Positions 25,449 through 42,899 of a stretch of 64,000 nucleotides of DNA are shown in pieces. How positions within the stretch are numbered: position 1 is the first letter of the stretch; each line of letters begins with the position of its first letter. The stretch spans positions 82,727,258 to 82,791,257 of the forward strand of contig NC_062217.1 in assembly GCF_902686445.1 (NCBI RefSeq), given 5' to 3'. The notes beneath the pieces are model-generated. The model was not told the origin of the DNA. It searched no databases and saw only the letters and a program-made list of their open reading frames with translations. Source of the stretch: Sciurus carolinensis (lineage: Eukaryota > Chordata > Mammalia > Rodentia > Sciuridae). The position numbers and the translations under genes were made by a program.

Positions 25449-25602
25449 GTATAATATCGAGCCCAGTTTATATTGTCCATTTTTCTCCCTTGGAGCTTGC
25501 ATGGAAGGCCTGAATATTTTGTTTAACAAACTGTTGGGCATTTCATTATACGCAGAGCAGCCTGCAAAAGGAGAGGTGTGGTGTGAAGATGTCCGAAAAC
25601 TG
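25449..25602 (+). CDS. MIPEP: MIPEP exon (fourth in window)
   Basis: The 154-base exon completes the Arg codon and encodes 51 residues, from [20 protein letters not shown] through [16 protein letters not shown] to EDVRKL. The acceptor is TCTCTTAG ending at 25448 and the donor is GTAAGC at 25603. In M3 peptidases this segment leads from the helical domain into the catalytic half. The YFSL-like/LxLLxGxxF-like pattern appears here as [21 protein letters not shown]. It opens a compact group of four exons (25.4-30.7 kb) that encodes the active-site region. The exon ends on a codon boundary. Confidence 0.97.
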
Positions 25603-27228
25603 GTAAGCCTCTCACTTAATGTGCAGTCCAACGGTTATGCGCCTTTGGTTTGGTAATTTAGTTAACAGAAGTTTCATCTTAAAGTTAGCTTTGCCCTGAT
25701 GGAGGATGTCCCACCTTATATCTGATTCATAAAATAATCCGGCTACCACTTTTGATTATGATGCTCTATAGAGGTTCTAAACATATAGTAGCAGTTCTCC
25801 AAAAATATTTGAATAATTTGATGGAAGGTTAAATCTTCATATCTATATCTTCATATGTTTACAAATTCAAGCTGTAGGAAGATTTGTCATTACCATTTAT
25901 TTAACTGCAGTGCAGTGTCTCTTTTGGATAGTTCCAAAATCCATTGCAACCCTCTTTTCTTTCTAACTCCTTCCCACATTGTAGGGGTTATCGCTACATC
26001 AGATACTAATTTTTATACTTGTTCTGATTTATTTGATCTCTTTGAAAATAACCAAAACCTGGAATGTGTTCTTCTCCTCCTAAGGCCCTCTTAATTTGAG
26101 GAGTGAATATTTTACATTTTTTTTTTCCAGATTTTGAGACTTTCTGGACCCAGGCATTTGTTCCTGAGGCTTTGTTGTTGCCTTACTCATTTTTGGCCTG
26201 CATGATCTTCTCATTGCACCTATTTCACTCTGTTTAGCAGTGTGAGTCATCTCTCTGACTCTAGGCCATGTTTTGTGTGTGTAGAATAGGTATGATGGGG
26301 ATTGAAAAAGAGAATCATTGGGATTGATCACTTTATCACTGAGCTACTAAATATCCATTTGTATTTCACTAACCTCCCAAAATGATCTGGACTGATAAAA
26401 CACACAAATGTAATCAAAAGAAAAACTGGTAACAGAAGACTGAAAATACAAAGTTTAAGTAATGAGGAGCTCTTCCTGGTTTTCAAGCAATGTGGGCCTC
26501 ACTGCTCACTGGGGCAGCACTCTGTGCCAGTTGTGCTCACTGCTGTATCCCAAATGCCTTAATCAAGGCATGGCACCTAGTAGGTGCTTTCTGATGTTTG
26601 TTGAATGAATGAATGAATAATTACTTGCAGGAAATTTTAAAGCACAAAATTGAGGTTCTCTGTGATAGAATCATCAAGTTCAAAACAAAAGAAGGCAAGC
26701 CGGAGACAGTGGCTGTCTCTCCCCTCTTTGGTAAGGCCCTTTTTGGAGAGGGAATAACAAAGTATTACTGATTTTCAACTGAAGCTGAGAGCTGCATCTT
26801 CTCGTTTTTCATTCCAAAGATTATAATTCACACACACTTACGTAGTTAGCAAAAATAATTTTGCTACTAAAATTGTCCAGCCAGCATTTCTTCCCAACTC
26901 CTGAGAGTGGGTTGTGAAATCATCTGTGAAGAACCATGGTTGGTACAAATATTATAGAGGATGGGCAGTTAGAACAAAGGGTTCCCATGAAGAGAATGTT
27001 TTTCTCCTAGATACAGAATTTTCAAATCAAAACTATTTGAGAGATGGAGCAAAAGAGGATGAGGGAAGAGAGAATCTACCTTGTGGTCATGTGGGATTTG
27101 GGAAGTAAAATGTCAGTATTTGTGACTATGGATGTTTAATATATAGGCTCTTGTGTTAGACATATTTTCCCACTTAGTTAGAGTTTCTGATGGGCCCATT
27201 TACCACTAAATTTAAAATTGTTTTCTAG
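25603..27228 (+). other. MIPEP: MIPEP intron, 1626 bases
   Basis: About 26480-26625 resembles the 3' end of an old L2/MIR-type element. It carries the 'tagtaggtgct' signature and finishes in four GAAT units (TTGAATGAATGAATGAAT). I recognise nothing in 25603-26470 or 26640-27228. The short open frames at 25855-26094 and 26914-27108 are without recognisable features. Confidence 0.7.
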
Positions 27229-31024
<3,796 letters not shown>

Positions 31025-34000
31025 GATATAGGTCATCTTCTTTTTTGGGTTGTGGTGATTGGCTTTTATGATTGTGATGACTGGCTGGATAATTTTGAAT
31101 GCTGGGTACTTTTTCAGAACTCTATTACCCTCTCCCAGTACCAGATTCCTTTTATTGTTTTGATTTTCTTTCTGATTCCCTTTTTTCCCCTTGGACTATA
31201 GACTCAAAGTTCTAGCATATAGTCATATGTAAAAACATAGCTACCCCTTATTATGTGCCAAGTTGTCTACTATTTAGTACATTGCCCCTCAAGGAAAGTG
31301 CTGTGTCCTGTTTTCCAAATAAGGATGCAGGAATTTGCATGGTAGAGCACTTGATCCCGTTGATCCCGGCTCACTTCAAAGAGGCTTTGTTTCTAAATGT
31401 TCGTTTTCTTGGCCTCAGTTTTATGTTGTGCATATTTTCCTGGTATCCTTAGCATCTTTTTTATCTATATAATGCTAAGTCTGAAAATCCCTTAATTTTG
31501 AGGTTTGTATTTCAATGGAGCATTGTAATTTTAAAGGCTTTTAAATTAAAATGGGAGATACCTTGTGGTAAGTTAGCTGTAATATAACTATCAACATTAT
31601 GCCACTTACATTAGAAAATATATTCTTTCTCTTCTCTAAGACCTTTGATTATATAGTATTACATTAGGTGGTGTTTCCCTGCCTCAGTGTACCTCCTTAT
31701 TGCAAGAGTAAATTATATTATTCATCTTTGAGTCTCGACCCTAGCTTGCCTAGTACAAAAAAAGGACCTAACCCACCTTTATTTGTGATTCTTGTTCTGA
31801 TTATGTCTCCCAATACATTGTATAATTTGGTGGTATTTCTTTTTGTAGAATTGAGTCTTTCTAACTGTCATTGTCAACAGTAGAATAATGGATGAGTTTC
31901 TGGGTATTTAATCTGATCAAGTCTTTCTTTTAATCTACTTCAGTTATTAAGATGGTAAAATTGAAATATTTATGATTTAATTAGTTACTTGTCCATAAGC
32001 AAGCAAAGAGGTGCTCTGAGGATTATGTAGACCTGACCAAATAGTACAGAAGTGTAAACCCCACACCTTTTAATACCAGCTTACCCCTTGTCACTGGAGT
32101 GAGTTTCAAGCATTGTTTTTATAGAACTTTGCTGCCTTACTTCTTCATGCCTCTGCCCCACCACCCATTTTCTCCTCAGCCCTTGGCAACTAGCTTTGCT
32201 GGATTTCACCTTTGAACCTGTGGTCTGACTTGCCCCTTAGTGGAGCTCCAGTGAAGGCAATGGCAGTCAGGCGATGATGAGGGCCACACTGTGCACCGCA
32301 GTGGGGGTGGCAAGGAGGGACGGGATGCACCAGCCCTGTGAGACTTAGTGAGGCTTAGGAAGGACTGGGAAAAGTCAGAGATGGAGATTTCACATGAGAG
32401 AACTCTGGAAGAGTTTGAGAGGGAATTTGTAGAGTTCTTGCTCTGGGTGTATCAGTGAACATCATTATTGTCCAGAATGCCATTGGTAATACAAGTCAAA
32501 AATATAGAAGTCACATGGATACTGCAAATATGTGGAAACACATGGCAAAGCAATGATAGTTGAAGTATAGGTAGATGGAAAATTGCCCATTCAGAGAAGC
32601 AGGAGGCATCTCAAATTAGCCAGCCTTGTTAGTAAGGGAGCCATCTGGGGAGCATGTGAACACAGGACACAGGTATAAGAGGCACACAGATGTAAGGATG
32701 ACTGCAAAAGCACTACAAGCCTTTCAGTGTACTATAAAAAAAAAAAAAAGAAATTAAATCTTGGGCCAAAACTCATTATTGATATTAATGTCGATTTCCA
32801 AATATTACCATTTCTTTACTGAGCAAACAGAAGAGTGAAGAAGGGTTAGAGTCATTGCTTGGAGGGAGATGTAATGTCCAAAAAAAAAAAAGGGAGAGAG
32901 CTTCTCAGTATCTGTATTCTTACTAAATTCTTCAGTAAGTGTATCCATTTTTGAACTAGATGGTTGCAAGAAAATACAAAGCCCCATATACACTTCAGTA
33001 TAGATGAGATGGAAGAAGGAATTAAACTGCTTTGAATTAATCCAGCTTTCAGACTCAGAAGTCATGTCCAGTGCCCTTAAGGGACTTGCAGACATAGTCT
33101 CCAAAGAATTTAAAATAAATTCGTGATTTCACGGAGAGGGGAAAGCATGCCTGAAGGCAAGAGATGGTTGGATAAATGCTTTAAACTTCACAAAGGGCTT
33201 GCCTTTTCTTGTTATTAATTAATACACCAAGTGACTTGAGTTTTTTCATTTTACAGGCAGTCCTAGCCTTAAGGATAAGAAGTTAATTCCCTAAAATCCA
33301 TGTCTTTGTAAATAAACACAATTAAACTCATAAGGAAAAATAACAGGGTTGTATCTTTATGCTTAATTTCCTATTCTGTTGCATTTCAGGAAAGATTTTT
33401 AGCATTGTGAGATATATTCCAGAGACCTCTGATAACCTATCAGTACTTTTTTAATATGTACAAGCATTTTATCTGAACTAGAGCATAATGGAGCCAATGA
33501 ATTCCTTTTGGTGGAAGAATTAGAAGTATGCTTATCTGATGTGCAGGTGCCACACAGATAAAACATGCCAGGTGCTCATTTGAGATTCAAAACTGTCTCA
33601 ACAAGGTGAAGCATCAAAGCGGAAGTAGCATTTATTATATACTGATCTTAAAATCAGTAGCCTAGGTATAGAGGTGGTACACACTTGATAACAGTTTAGG
33701 TTTTTAAATATAATAAACTTAACATGGATCAACAATCTGATGGCACTTCCCCTCAGTCTCATCCTATGACTGCATTAGTGGACCTGTGGTGTTTAAGGAC
33801 ATAAAAGGTCATTGTCCCTTTTCTAAGTGCTTATTGGTTCCGACTTTCATCTCTTTCCATTTATTGAGTGAGCATTGAATTATATCTATAGGAGTCCAAC
33901 ATAGTTACTCCCACCACCAAGGCTGTTATAAAATCACAGGTGCTCTTTGCAGTTATTGCATTCTTGGATGTAAGGAAAAGAGATAGTCTTAAACCCTACG

Positions 34001-35336
34001 TCCAACATTGAAAATATTAAGCACCTATATTCTGCAGTTTGAAGCCTGTCCCTTGACCCCATCCCTAAGCAACTTAGTGGGAAACTAGGCTACCCCTGAC
34101 ATCCACAAAATTTGAATACCCAGAGTTTTCCTCTTCCTTTTTTCACCATCCCCAGATACTGATTCCTAACACAGAATCTCTTTGTCCCTACCTTAGATTT
34201 GTGATCTTTTCATATCAGGTTTTAGGTAAATTTCTGAAAATAAGTCAGAGTCTAATACTTTTGCCTTTTCTTCATATTTCTGAGGTTTTATCCCCATCCC
34301 ATTTTTTTCAGACCATATTTCTACCCAGGACTTTTGGGCTCTGTGTAACTTCATTAGCTTAGCCAAAATTCTGAATAGACCAGATACTTGATTATCCATC
34401 CTGCCCTTCTCTAGTAGCAACTACTCTGTCCTCTTTTCTCCTCAGTTTTCCATGTTATGACTCACACAACCCCTCCACACACACTCACACTCTCCTCACC
34501 TTTCCCCACACACCCCTGTTGCCCTCGGCACGTTGTGATGAGCTGAGCTCTCCATCCATTTCCCCAGGGATCTGTCAGATACCAAGGACCCATGTCTATG
34601 CAGTGGTCTGTCTAGGATTTCTCTTTTATTCCATTGTGTAAGTATCTAGTCTCATACTAGTGCCACACTGTCTTTATTACTACAGCTTTATAATAAACCT
34701 TGATATGTGATAGGACAAGTCTTCCTCAATTTGTTCTTTAAAAATTTTCTTATCTAGTCTAGGGCCTTTGTGTTCTTTCCTATCCATTTTAGAATCAAGT
34801 TTCCTATTTCCTTGAAAACTTTTTTATAAGAATTTGCCCGGGATTGCACTGTTTATAGATCAATTTGGAGAGAACTAATATATCCTAATATTAAATTTTC
34901 AAATATATAACTGTGGCATAATTCTTCACTTGTTTTTTAAAAATTCTTTGAATAAAGTTTTAGTGTTTTCCTAAGGGCTTTGTTCAACTTTTATTGAATT
35001 AGTCCTGAGAGTACTACCTTTTGATCCCACTGAAAATAGTATTTTTTTAAATTATATTTTGTATTTGTTGCTGATATTTTAAAATGCAGTTTATCTTTAT
35101 TGTATATTGGTCTTATTTCCAACAACCTTACTAAACTTTCTTATGAATTGTAATTTGTCTATAGAACTTTTAAAGTTTTTTAACAGTTAATTCTGTTGTG
35201 AATAATGACAGTTGTATTCTTTCTTTCCAGTCCATTTATCTTTTGTTTCTTTTTCGTGTCCAGTTCTATTTTCTAGAACCTCTCATATAGTGATGAGTTG
35301 AAGCTGTATATAGACACTACTTGACTCGATCTTGAT

Positions 35337-35727
35337 TTTTTTTGGTCATGTATTTATTGATGAATTATAATTATACATAATAGTAGGATTCGTTATGCAA
35401 TATTTGTACATGCACATAACATAGTTTGATCAATTTCATTCCCCTATATCTTCCCTTTCCCTGCACCTTTCCTTTCCCTGCCCCTTTCTCTCCTACCCAC
35501 TTGCTGTACTCTACTTATCTTCCTTCTGTTGGTATTATTGCTATTTTCATTAGTGTACTGTAATTATATATATTACATATACACACCTAGGAACACACAG
35601 GATTCATTGTGGTATATTTGCACATGGACATAGCATAGCATAATTTGGTAGATCTCATTCCCCAGTACTTCCCCAAACCCTCTCCTTTTCCCCGCTCCCT
35701 CTTAACTACCCTTCCTCTATTGGTCTT
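35337..35727 (-). mobile_element. short L1 3' end nested in older L1M
   Basis: This 391-base insertion begins with T8 and resembles the 3' region of the L1 at 52028. It is flanked by a perfect 9-base duplication GATCTTGAT at 35328-35336 and 35728-35736. The older L1M sequence resumes on both sides. Internally it appears to contain two diverged copies of one motif (about 35345-35510 and 35560-35700), each running from a TAATTATA block to a 'cattcccc' block. It is a 5'-truncated insertion without coding content. Confidence 0.8.
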
Positions 35728-36720
35728 GATCTTGATATTTAAAGGAGATGTTTCTAATGTTTTATTATAAAGAAAGGTACCTGCTATAGATTTGGTGGTG
35801 ATGCCAGAAAAAGAAAATTCCTTCCTATTTTCACTTCGCAAGTTTAAAAAAAATATTTAAATCATTAATGAGTATTACATTTTATCAATCAGATTTTTCC
35901 TGCATCTTTTGAGGTACTGGATTGTTCTTTTCCTTTAATCTTCTAATGTTGTGAATATAAATGTTAAACATTAAACTACCTTTGAATTCTAGGATTAAGC
36001 AACCTTCTTCCTAAATTTTTATGATTTTTTTATTATAGAGTCAATGTTTGCTAATATGTTGTGTGTAGAGCATTTTTGCATTTGTGAGAGAGACCAGCTA
36101 ATGATTTTTCTTTGTCCTATTGTTCTTCATTGACATACAATTTCATAAAATGAGTTGGTGTGCGTTCTTCTTTTTCCATTCTCTACAAGTATTTTTTTAT
36201 AAAATTATAATCATCTTTTCCTTCAGACTTTGTCAGAATTGATCCATAAAACTATTCACAGTTTGTTATTTTCTCTGTGGGAATAGTTTTTAAAATGACT
36301 GATTCTTTTATAGTCATATGACTCTTTGGGCCTTCTTTTCTTCTTACTAAGCTTTGCTAAGTTATAATTTTCTAGAAATTTATTCATTTAATCTGAGTTC
36401 TTTAGTTTATTGGCATAAAGTTATTTATAGTATTCTTTTAACTTTCAAAGACTATTAAATCTGTAATTATGTCCTTTTTCATTCTTAGTATTGTTTTCTC
36501 ATTTTTTTCCCCTATTAATGTTGGCCTGAGTTAGGTTGCCTCATTAGTATTTTCAGAAAACTAATACTAACTTTGTCCTCTCTATTTTGTTTGTTTTAGT
36601 TCATTAATAATTTTCGCTTTTGTTATTACTCTCTTCTTTCTCCTTTCTTGTTCTTTCCCCCTCCCTGATTTCTTTAGGTAAACATTTAGCTAAATTGTTA
36701 GTCTTATTTAACATATGCAT

Positions 36721-36899
36721 TTTTTTTTTTCTATTTTGGTATTGGGGATGGAACTGAAGGCATTCTACCACTCAAATACATACATCTCCAGCCTGTTTTT
36801 AATTTTTTTTTTTTTTTTTTTAATTTTGAGACAAGATTTTGCTAAATTGCCCAGGTTGGCCTCAACCTCCTGAGTCACTGGTATTACAGACATGTGCTA
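36721..36899 (-). mobile_element. B4-type composite SINE, diverged
   Basis: Reverse-oriented ID-like and B1-like halves joined by a T-rich linker (36806-36822). Inserted in the ancient L1M. Confidence 0.75.
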
Positions 36900-38555
36900 C
36901 TAAATTTTAATGCTATAAACTTTAGATTTTATGATTTTCATGATTTTAGCTGTATTCTATGATGTTATTACAAAGTATTTATAATGTTCTGATTTTCACT
37001 GCAGTTTTAACCAAGGATTTGTTTAGAAACATAGTTTAAATATTTTGAACCTTCACAGGGGATATATTTATCTTTTTGTTATTGATATCTAATTAATTTA
37101 TCTCATTGATTCTTTGCTGTTCATTGATGTTTGTTTATGGCCTCGTGTGCCAATAGTGTTTTGGAAGTAGTCTGTCTATACTTGAGCAGCTTGTCTATTT
37201 TGTAGCTGCTGGGTCTGAGATTTCCTCCAGGTCTGTTAAGTTAACCTTCTAATTCTGTTGTTTCGATCTTTGAAATATAACTCTTTTGGCCTACCAAAAT
37301 GAGAGGTAAAAATCTTCTACTTGATGATGAATGTCATTTCCCCCTAGTTCTGTCCACTTTTTGTTGTCTGTATTTTGAGAATGTTTTATTAGATGCATAA
37401 AAGTATAGATTTGTTTTATTCTGATGAACTATTCTTTCCTTCCATGTTAACTTCTTAATCTTTAAATAATTATTTAAAAACTTTTTTTCCGGTAATTTTG
37501 AAATCCCAGCCACATTACTCATCACCAAATACATCTAGTTGAGTTTTTGAGAGAACCTGATATTTTTTTGTTTACTTTTGTCCATCAGCCATTACCAAAA
37601 CGTTTATTGTTTTAATTTTCTTTCTCACAAAATATTTATCAAACCACAAATACCAGAAATTACATTATTTTATGTTTGTTCTTATTTAGTCCTGTCTAGT
37701 AGTCTATGAGGTAGGTACATGGTTACCCATTCTGTGTAGACACTAAGACCTAAGCAATTCAGCTCATTTGCCAGATCACAAATTGGTAACATGGGGTTAG
37801 TAGATTAATTAGTTTCACATGTGAATTTCCTTAAAGTTCTGTTAGAGTCGATCAAATCAATGTTATAACATTGTGGTCATTTTCTTTTTTGAGTTTTTCC
37901 TAGTTAAAAATCCCTTAATATATTAGGAAAAGACCTATGCCTCTGACAGAATGTCTTGCAAAATAACAGGACCCATAACTAGTTTAAATGTTCTTTTTAG
38001 AACAGTAAAATTTGAGTATTTTGAGTTTAGAACTGCATCATTATAAGATTTAGTTTGTTGCCTTGGTTTTGAAAGTCAGCCCAAGGCGAAAATTGCTTAA
38101 GATCTATTTCCCAGGAGACATACAGACTTGTAATAAATCTTCTCCTGTCATTCTTTCAGGAGATATGAGTAAGGATTGAGGTAAAAATTACAGTGTAGCT
38201 AGAACTAGATTAGTTTTGGCAGCTGTATGCTGTTTGGGAATTTTTCTTATTTTTCAGCTTTAATGCTTCTCAGTTTTGTCTAGACAAGAGCATTGATCTG
38301 GGAGGTAGAGATGGATCTGACCCTGACCTCACCACCTTGCACAGGTGACCTTAGACCAGTCACTGAACTTGTCACCTATCTTCTCATTTATATTTTAAAA
38401 ATGAAGCATTTAGAAATTAAAAATTAATTCATTCAAACCTGCTTCAAAAGTTTTGTTAATCAAATTTAATAATGTATGCAAACTGTAAAACATAGTATTT
38501 ATGAACTTTTTTTTTAGAAAAAATAGAAAGTAGACCTCTATCACATATCAGAATA

Positions 38556-38648
38556 TTTATTTTATTTATTTATGTATTTTAGTGCTAGGGATTAAGCCCA
38601 GAGCCTCATGCCAGCTAGACACGCTACCATAGAGCCACCCCCTCCCCA
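38556..38648 (-). mobile_element. ID SINE, diverged
   Basis: Reverse-oriented ID body with a TTTA-rich tail, from 'tgctagggattaagcccaga' to 'cctccccag'. Confidence 0.7.
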
Positions 38649-39530
38649 GAGTGTTTAATGTTCAACCCTAGGAACCCAAAGCCATCTGCCCTTGCTTTAT
38701 TTAAGCTACCAATGGCCCCATGATAACACATAAGCATTTCTAAAGGTTTTTGTTCTTTTTAAATATCAGATCATCTTACTTTGTTAGAAAATAGCACCAA
38801 CAATTAAGTAAGTGATAAGAAATATGATTCCCTGTGAACTTAGGCCTAAGATTGTCTCTGTGGACCGAGGCAGCATTTTTTATATATTGATTATGTTCCA
38901 TCTACATTAGTGGTTATAGCAAAACCAGCTAGTTGAAACACTCTGCTATTCAGTTATTTTCCCATTATACAAGTGTGGAGATTTAGAGCCTGCTGTCACA
39001 TATAGCTTGGGGTAGAATGGAATCAGGCTGGGAAATGGGAGCTGCTGACTCGTAGCCTGGGCAGCTTTGGTGCTTGGCTTTGTGCCTCTGGAGTATTTTC
39101 TCAATTTAGGTGACCATGCCTCAGCAAGTTTTATATCATTAGACCCAATATGTCCCCAGTGGACATCTATGGTAGGAGTTCTTTGCTTTAGAAAGGAGTT
39201 GAATTATTACCATAACAAGGATTTATGCCAGAAAATGTCTTAACTTTTAATATTTATGCATCTTCTATAATAATAAATTTTCTAAATAACCATAAATACA
39301 ACAAGATATTTTATCATAGTGGATTGGCTCTGTAAGAATATTATGCCAGATTTTTAACATAGATTATTTAAATTAGACTAGTGATACTGTGAGGTAATAG
39401 AAACCGTCTGGTAAGTTTATGAGGTTACATGCTTACAAGTTAAGCTTACGGCAGAATATTCAGAGAATTCAAGTGGTGCCAAGTTTGTTAAAGCATTTGT
39501 TTTTTCTGATGTTATTTCTAAAGTCTTCTC

Positions 39531-39735
39531 TACCTGGGTTTGGTATGCACTCTTGTAATCCCAGCAACTCCAGAGTGTGGGGCAGGAGATCACAAGTTTA
39601 AGGACAGCCTCAGCAACTCAGCGAGGCCTTAAACAACTTAGTGAGGCCCTGTCTCAAAAACAACAACAACAAGGGGGAGGAGATGTGACTCAGTGGTTAA
39701 GCACCTCTGGGTTCAATCCCTAGTCCCCAAAATCT
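39531..39735 (+). mobile_element. B4-type composite SINE
   Basis: 7SL-like head ('tgtaatcccagcaactccag'), a CAA-repeat linker and an ID-like tail ending 'caatccctagtcccc'. Confidence 0.8.
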
Positions 39736-41075
39736 TCCCAAAATAATGTGCTCTGTTGATTTACTAGAAAATCTATTATTTATTGTTTCAATGTTTTTGT
39801 TTATATGTATGATCAACCAACATTGTAGGTTTTGTTTGTCCCAAGTCAACTAGTTCCTCTCTTTGTAAAGCAGTAAAGTGTAGGCTGCGGTCAACTGGCA
39901 CAGTGCTTAGCATTCATATGAAGAGCTCAGTAAGATAGTTATTATTAGGTGACAATGTGATCCATCACCCAAGACAGAACACATTAAAAAAGGAATAGGA
40001 CACTATTACTAATCACACAAAGACAGGCAGTGAGTGGTCTTAATCTAGGACTGTTGGACCCATATCCACATGTAGTCACCCAAGCTATGACAGACTTTAA
40101 GTAGCCAGATGTTTTAGGTGCAGGGACCTGAATTTCTTCTGTTGAATTAATACAAAAGTTGATTAAGTAATCGTTACTTCAGTCTTTGGCTGATTGGGTT
40201 CAGAGGTATATTTATTCTCATTTTACAAATGAGAAAACAGGATACGGGAAGACTTCCTTGCAAATGAGTAGCAATAGAAAACCCAAGACAGGTCCTATCC
40301 CCTTTCTTTCACACATTGCTATCTTCTATGGACAGTTTTTCTATTTGTGGATTCAAATTATTTCATTTTGCTTATCTTTGTTTTTTAGGTCATTGTGGTA
40401 GTTCTGGTTTTCTTAGTCAGATCATCTCAAACTTGACCATACATGAAATTGCTTGGGACTCTGGTCAAAACATAGCTTTCTAATTTAGTGGATGTTAGAT
40501 GGGGCCAAGGTCTTGTCTAAGAAGTTCCCATAGATGCTGATGCTGCTGGTCTCTACTTGACTTTAAGCTTCATAGAGTTGGATAGTTATTATTCTTATAA
40601 TTCATATTTAGGTCAAATGAATTTTGTGATTCTGAGCAAGAAACCAGACTTTACCTTCTTGACTTGAGAAAGGGTCGGTTTTATGGTCTTTCATTTCTCC
40701 ATTTTTACCATAATTTTGTTCTGGCATTAAAAAAAAAAAGAAAAAAGAAAAAAATGAACAGTAAGGCAGACTTCATACAAAGGGACCATTTACGCTGGGG
40801 TTTTATGGTAAGGTAGATAGATCCTGCTCAACTCTGAATATAACAAAGAAAAGTAGGGACTTACAATTAAGGGGCAAGGTAGGGAGGTCAATGAATAAGA
40901 AATTCCTGAGAGGAAAAATGAGACATTAAAGAGGATTCTAGCTAAACAGACTTAACAGAATGCTTGGTGACAGCACACAAGAGTGATCAGACATCACTGG
41001 GGTGATGGTGCAAATGAAGAGGAACCTCATGACATACTGAAGACGATCAGATTTTGAGATTCTGGATAAATTGAC

Positions 41076-41502
41076 TGCTATGACTTGGATATGATTTGAG
41101 TGTGTCCCTCATAGGTTTGTGTGTTGGAAGCTTGGTACCAACACAGCAGTGTTGAGGCAGTGGTACTTGTGGAAGGTAGTTAGGTCTTTGTGGGTACTGC
41201 CCCAGAAAAGGATTAACAGAGTTTTACAGGACCCTGGTTAATTCCTGTGAGAGAAGGTTGTCATAAAAAAGCAAGCCTGGCCTGTCTCTGGCTTCCTGTC
41301 TTACCATATATTCTCTTCCGCACCCACTCTCACCATTGTTGTGCCATCTGCCAAGAGGCCTTCACCAGAGGCCAATCAGATGGAGCTGCCTAATCTTGGA
41401 CTTTCAGACTCTTTTAGCTCTGTTACCTAAATAAACCAGATTTCTTTATAAAATACCTAGCATCAACTATTTTGTTACAGCAACAGAAAAGAGTCTTATA
41501 CA
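41076..41502 (+). mobile_element. solo LTR, ERVL-MaLR type (likely)
   Basis: This 427-base element begins TG and ends CA. A perfect 5-base duplication TTGAC flanks it at 41071-41075 and 41503-41507, as expected for ERVL-class integration. An AATAAA lies near 41429. There is no internal gag or pol region, so it is the product of LTR-LTR recombination. The text resembles MST/MLT1-like MaLR LTRs from memory; the subfamily is unassigned. Confidence 0.8.
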
Positions 41503-41988
41503 TTGACTTAATAGGACTCTTCTAAAACTGGACAAAGCTTAAATGAATGTGGAGTCCTGAGTCAGGACCTAATCTGAGAAGAGTTGGGAGGAACTTCAGT
41601 AGAGTTTGATTAAAGAGAGACTTCAGTTATTTTTCTCAAGAACCTAGAATAGTAGCTTATACTAAGAATTTTATTGAACGAATAGATGAATAGTTAGTTG
41701 GTACTTTTAGCATATTTACATTTTGGCATTTTACCATTTTATTTCCTTTGAAAGTATATTACATGCATTTCTAACCCTCATTGCCATTTGTTGACCATTG
41801 CTGTTATTTAAATTAATGTGTAAAATTCTCACAAATTAACTTAAAATGAATAAAGTTTGTATATTTAAACATCATTGTAATTAGTACAGTTTGATACTTA
41901 TGGTCAAAAAGTCAAGCCCTAGAGGATATAGGAGCTTAAATCCTCTCTTTTTGTTCTTTGATCCTATAGGAACTAACATACTAAAAGT

Positions 41989-42200
41989 ACCTTTTTTTGA
42001 GGGGGGTTCTGGGGGTTGAATTCAGGGGCACTCAACCCCTCAGCCATATCCTCAGCCCTATTTTGTATTTTATTTAGAGATAGGGTCTCACTGAGTTACT
42101 TAATGCCTGCCTTTTGCTGAGCCTGGCTTTGAACGCTCAATCCTCCTGTATCAGCCTCCTGAGCCGCTGGGATTACAGGTGTGTGCCAGCACACCCAGCC
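41989..42200 (-). mobile_element. B4-type composite SINE
   Basis: Complete reversed composite, ending 'gctgggattacaggtgtgtg' then 'ccagcacacccagcc'. A short flank AAAAGT at 41983-41988 and 42201-42206 fits a target duplication. Confidence 0.8.
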
Positions 42201-42899
42201 AAAAGTGTTTTTTTTTTTTTTTTCCCAATAAGATTTTGAAAAATAACAAGGTCCGCTAGGATATACATTCCTTGAGAACCGGAATTTTTATCTGTTTTGT
42301 TCACTCATTTACCAACTGTATCAGTCACATAATGGACTGTCAGTCAGCAAATATTTGTTGAGTGAACTTTCTTTTGGCTAAAACCTGTTGACTCCCTTGC
42401 TTGACAGTACTAAAGCATGCTGTCTTATCATAAATGCTGAAGCGCTGGAAGTTTCTTCATAATAGTGTTTAATAATGTCTGATTCTTGACTTAAAGGGTT
42501 GGTGCACTCTTTATATAGTTTTGTTACCTTTGTTTTTTTTCTCCTGTGGAAACTAAAAGTTCAAATGGTATTACTTAGGAAAATCTGAACTGTTGAGGAT
42601 TTTTCTACCCACCCAGGACGTAGAAAGTTCAAAGGGCACAGATGTCAATCTAAGTACAGGAAAAGACAGATCAAATCCTAACTCTTCCTGAACCCATGGA
42701 GAGCTGAGGTCACGGGGCAAATAGTTGTCTGAGTCTAAAGAGACACAGATTGGCTTGCCTGTTGCAGAACACTGGGTGACAGGTCTGACTGCCATACAAG
42801 GGGTAAGAAGAATCAGATAGCACTTTAACAGATTGTTGTAGGCCAAGTGTAGACTGGGTAGCAGTCTGGAATATTCAAGACTCTGATACAGGGGAAGTT

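Larger units (their letters stand above)
34600..37540 (-). mobile_element. ancient L1M-type ORF2 region, interrupted
   Basis: The plus strand reads as the reverse complement of an old L1 ORF2, heavily decayed. Recognisable landmarks are the 'cactgtctttattactacagctttata' type block near 34665, the block around 36350-36480 and the region 37030-37330. It is interrupted at 35337-35727 by a younger L1 3' end and at 36721-36899 by a B4-type SINE. No open frame of note survives. Family assignment rests on remembered consensus text and would need a repeat library to refine. Confidence 0.7.
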
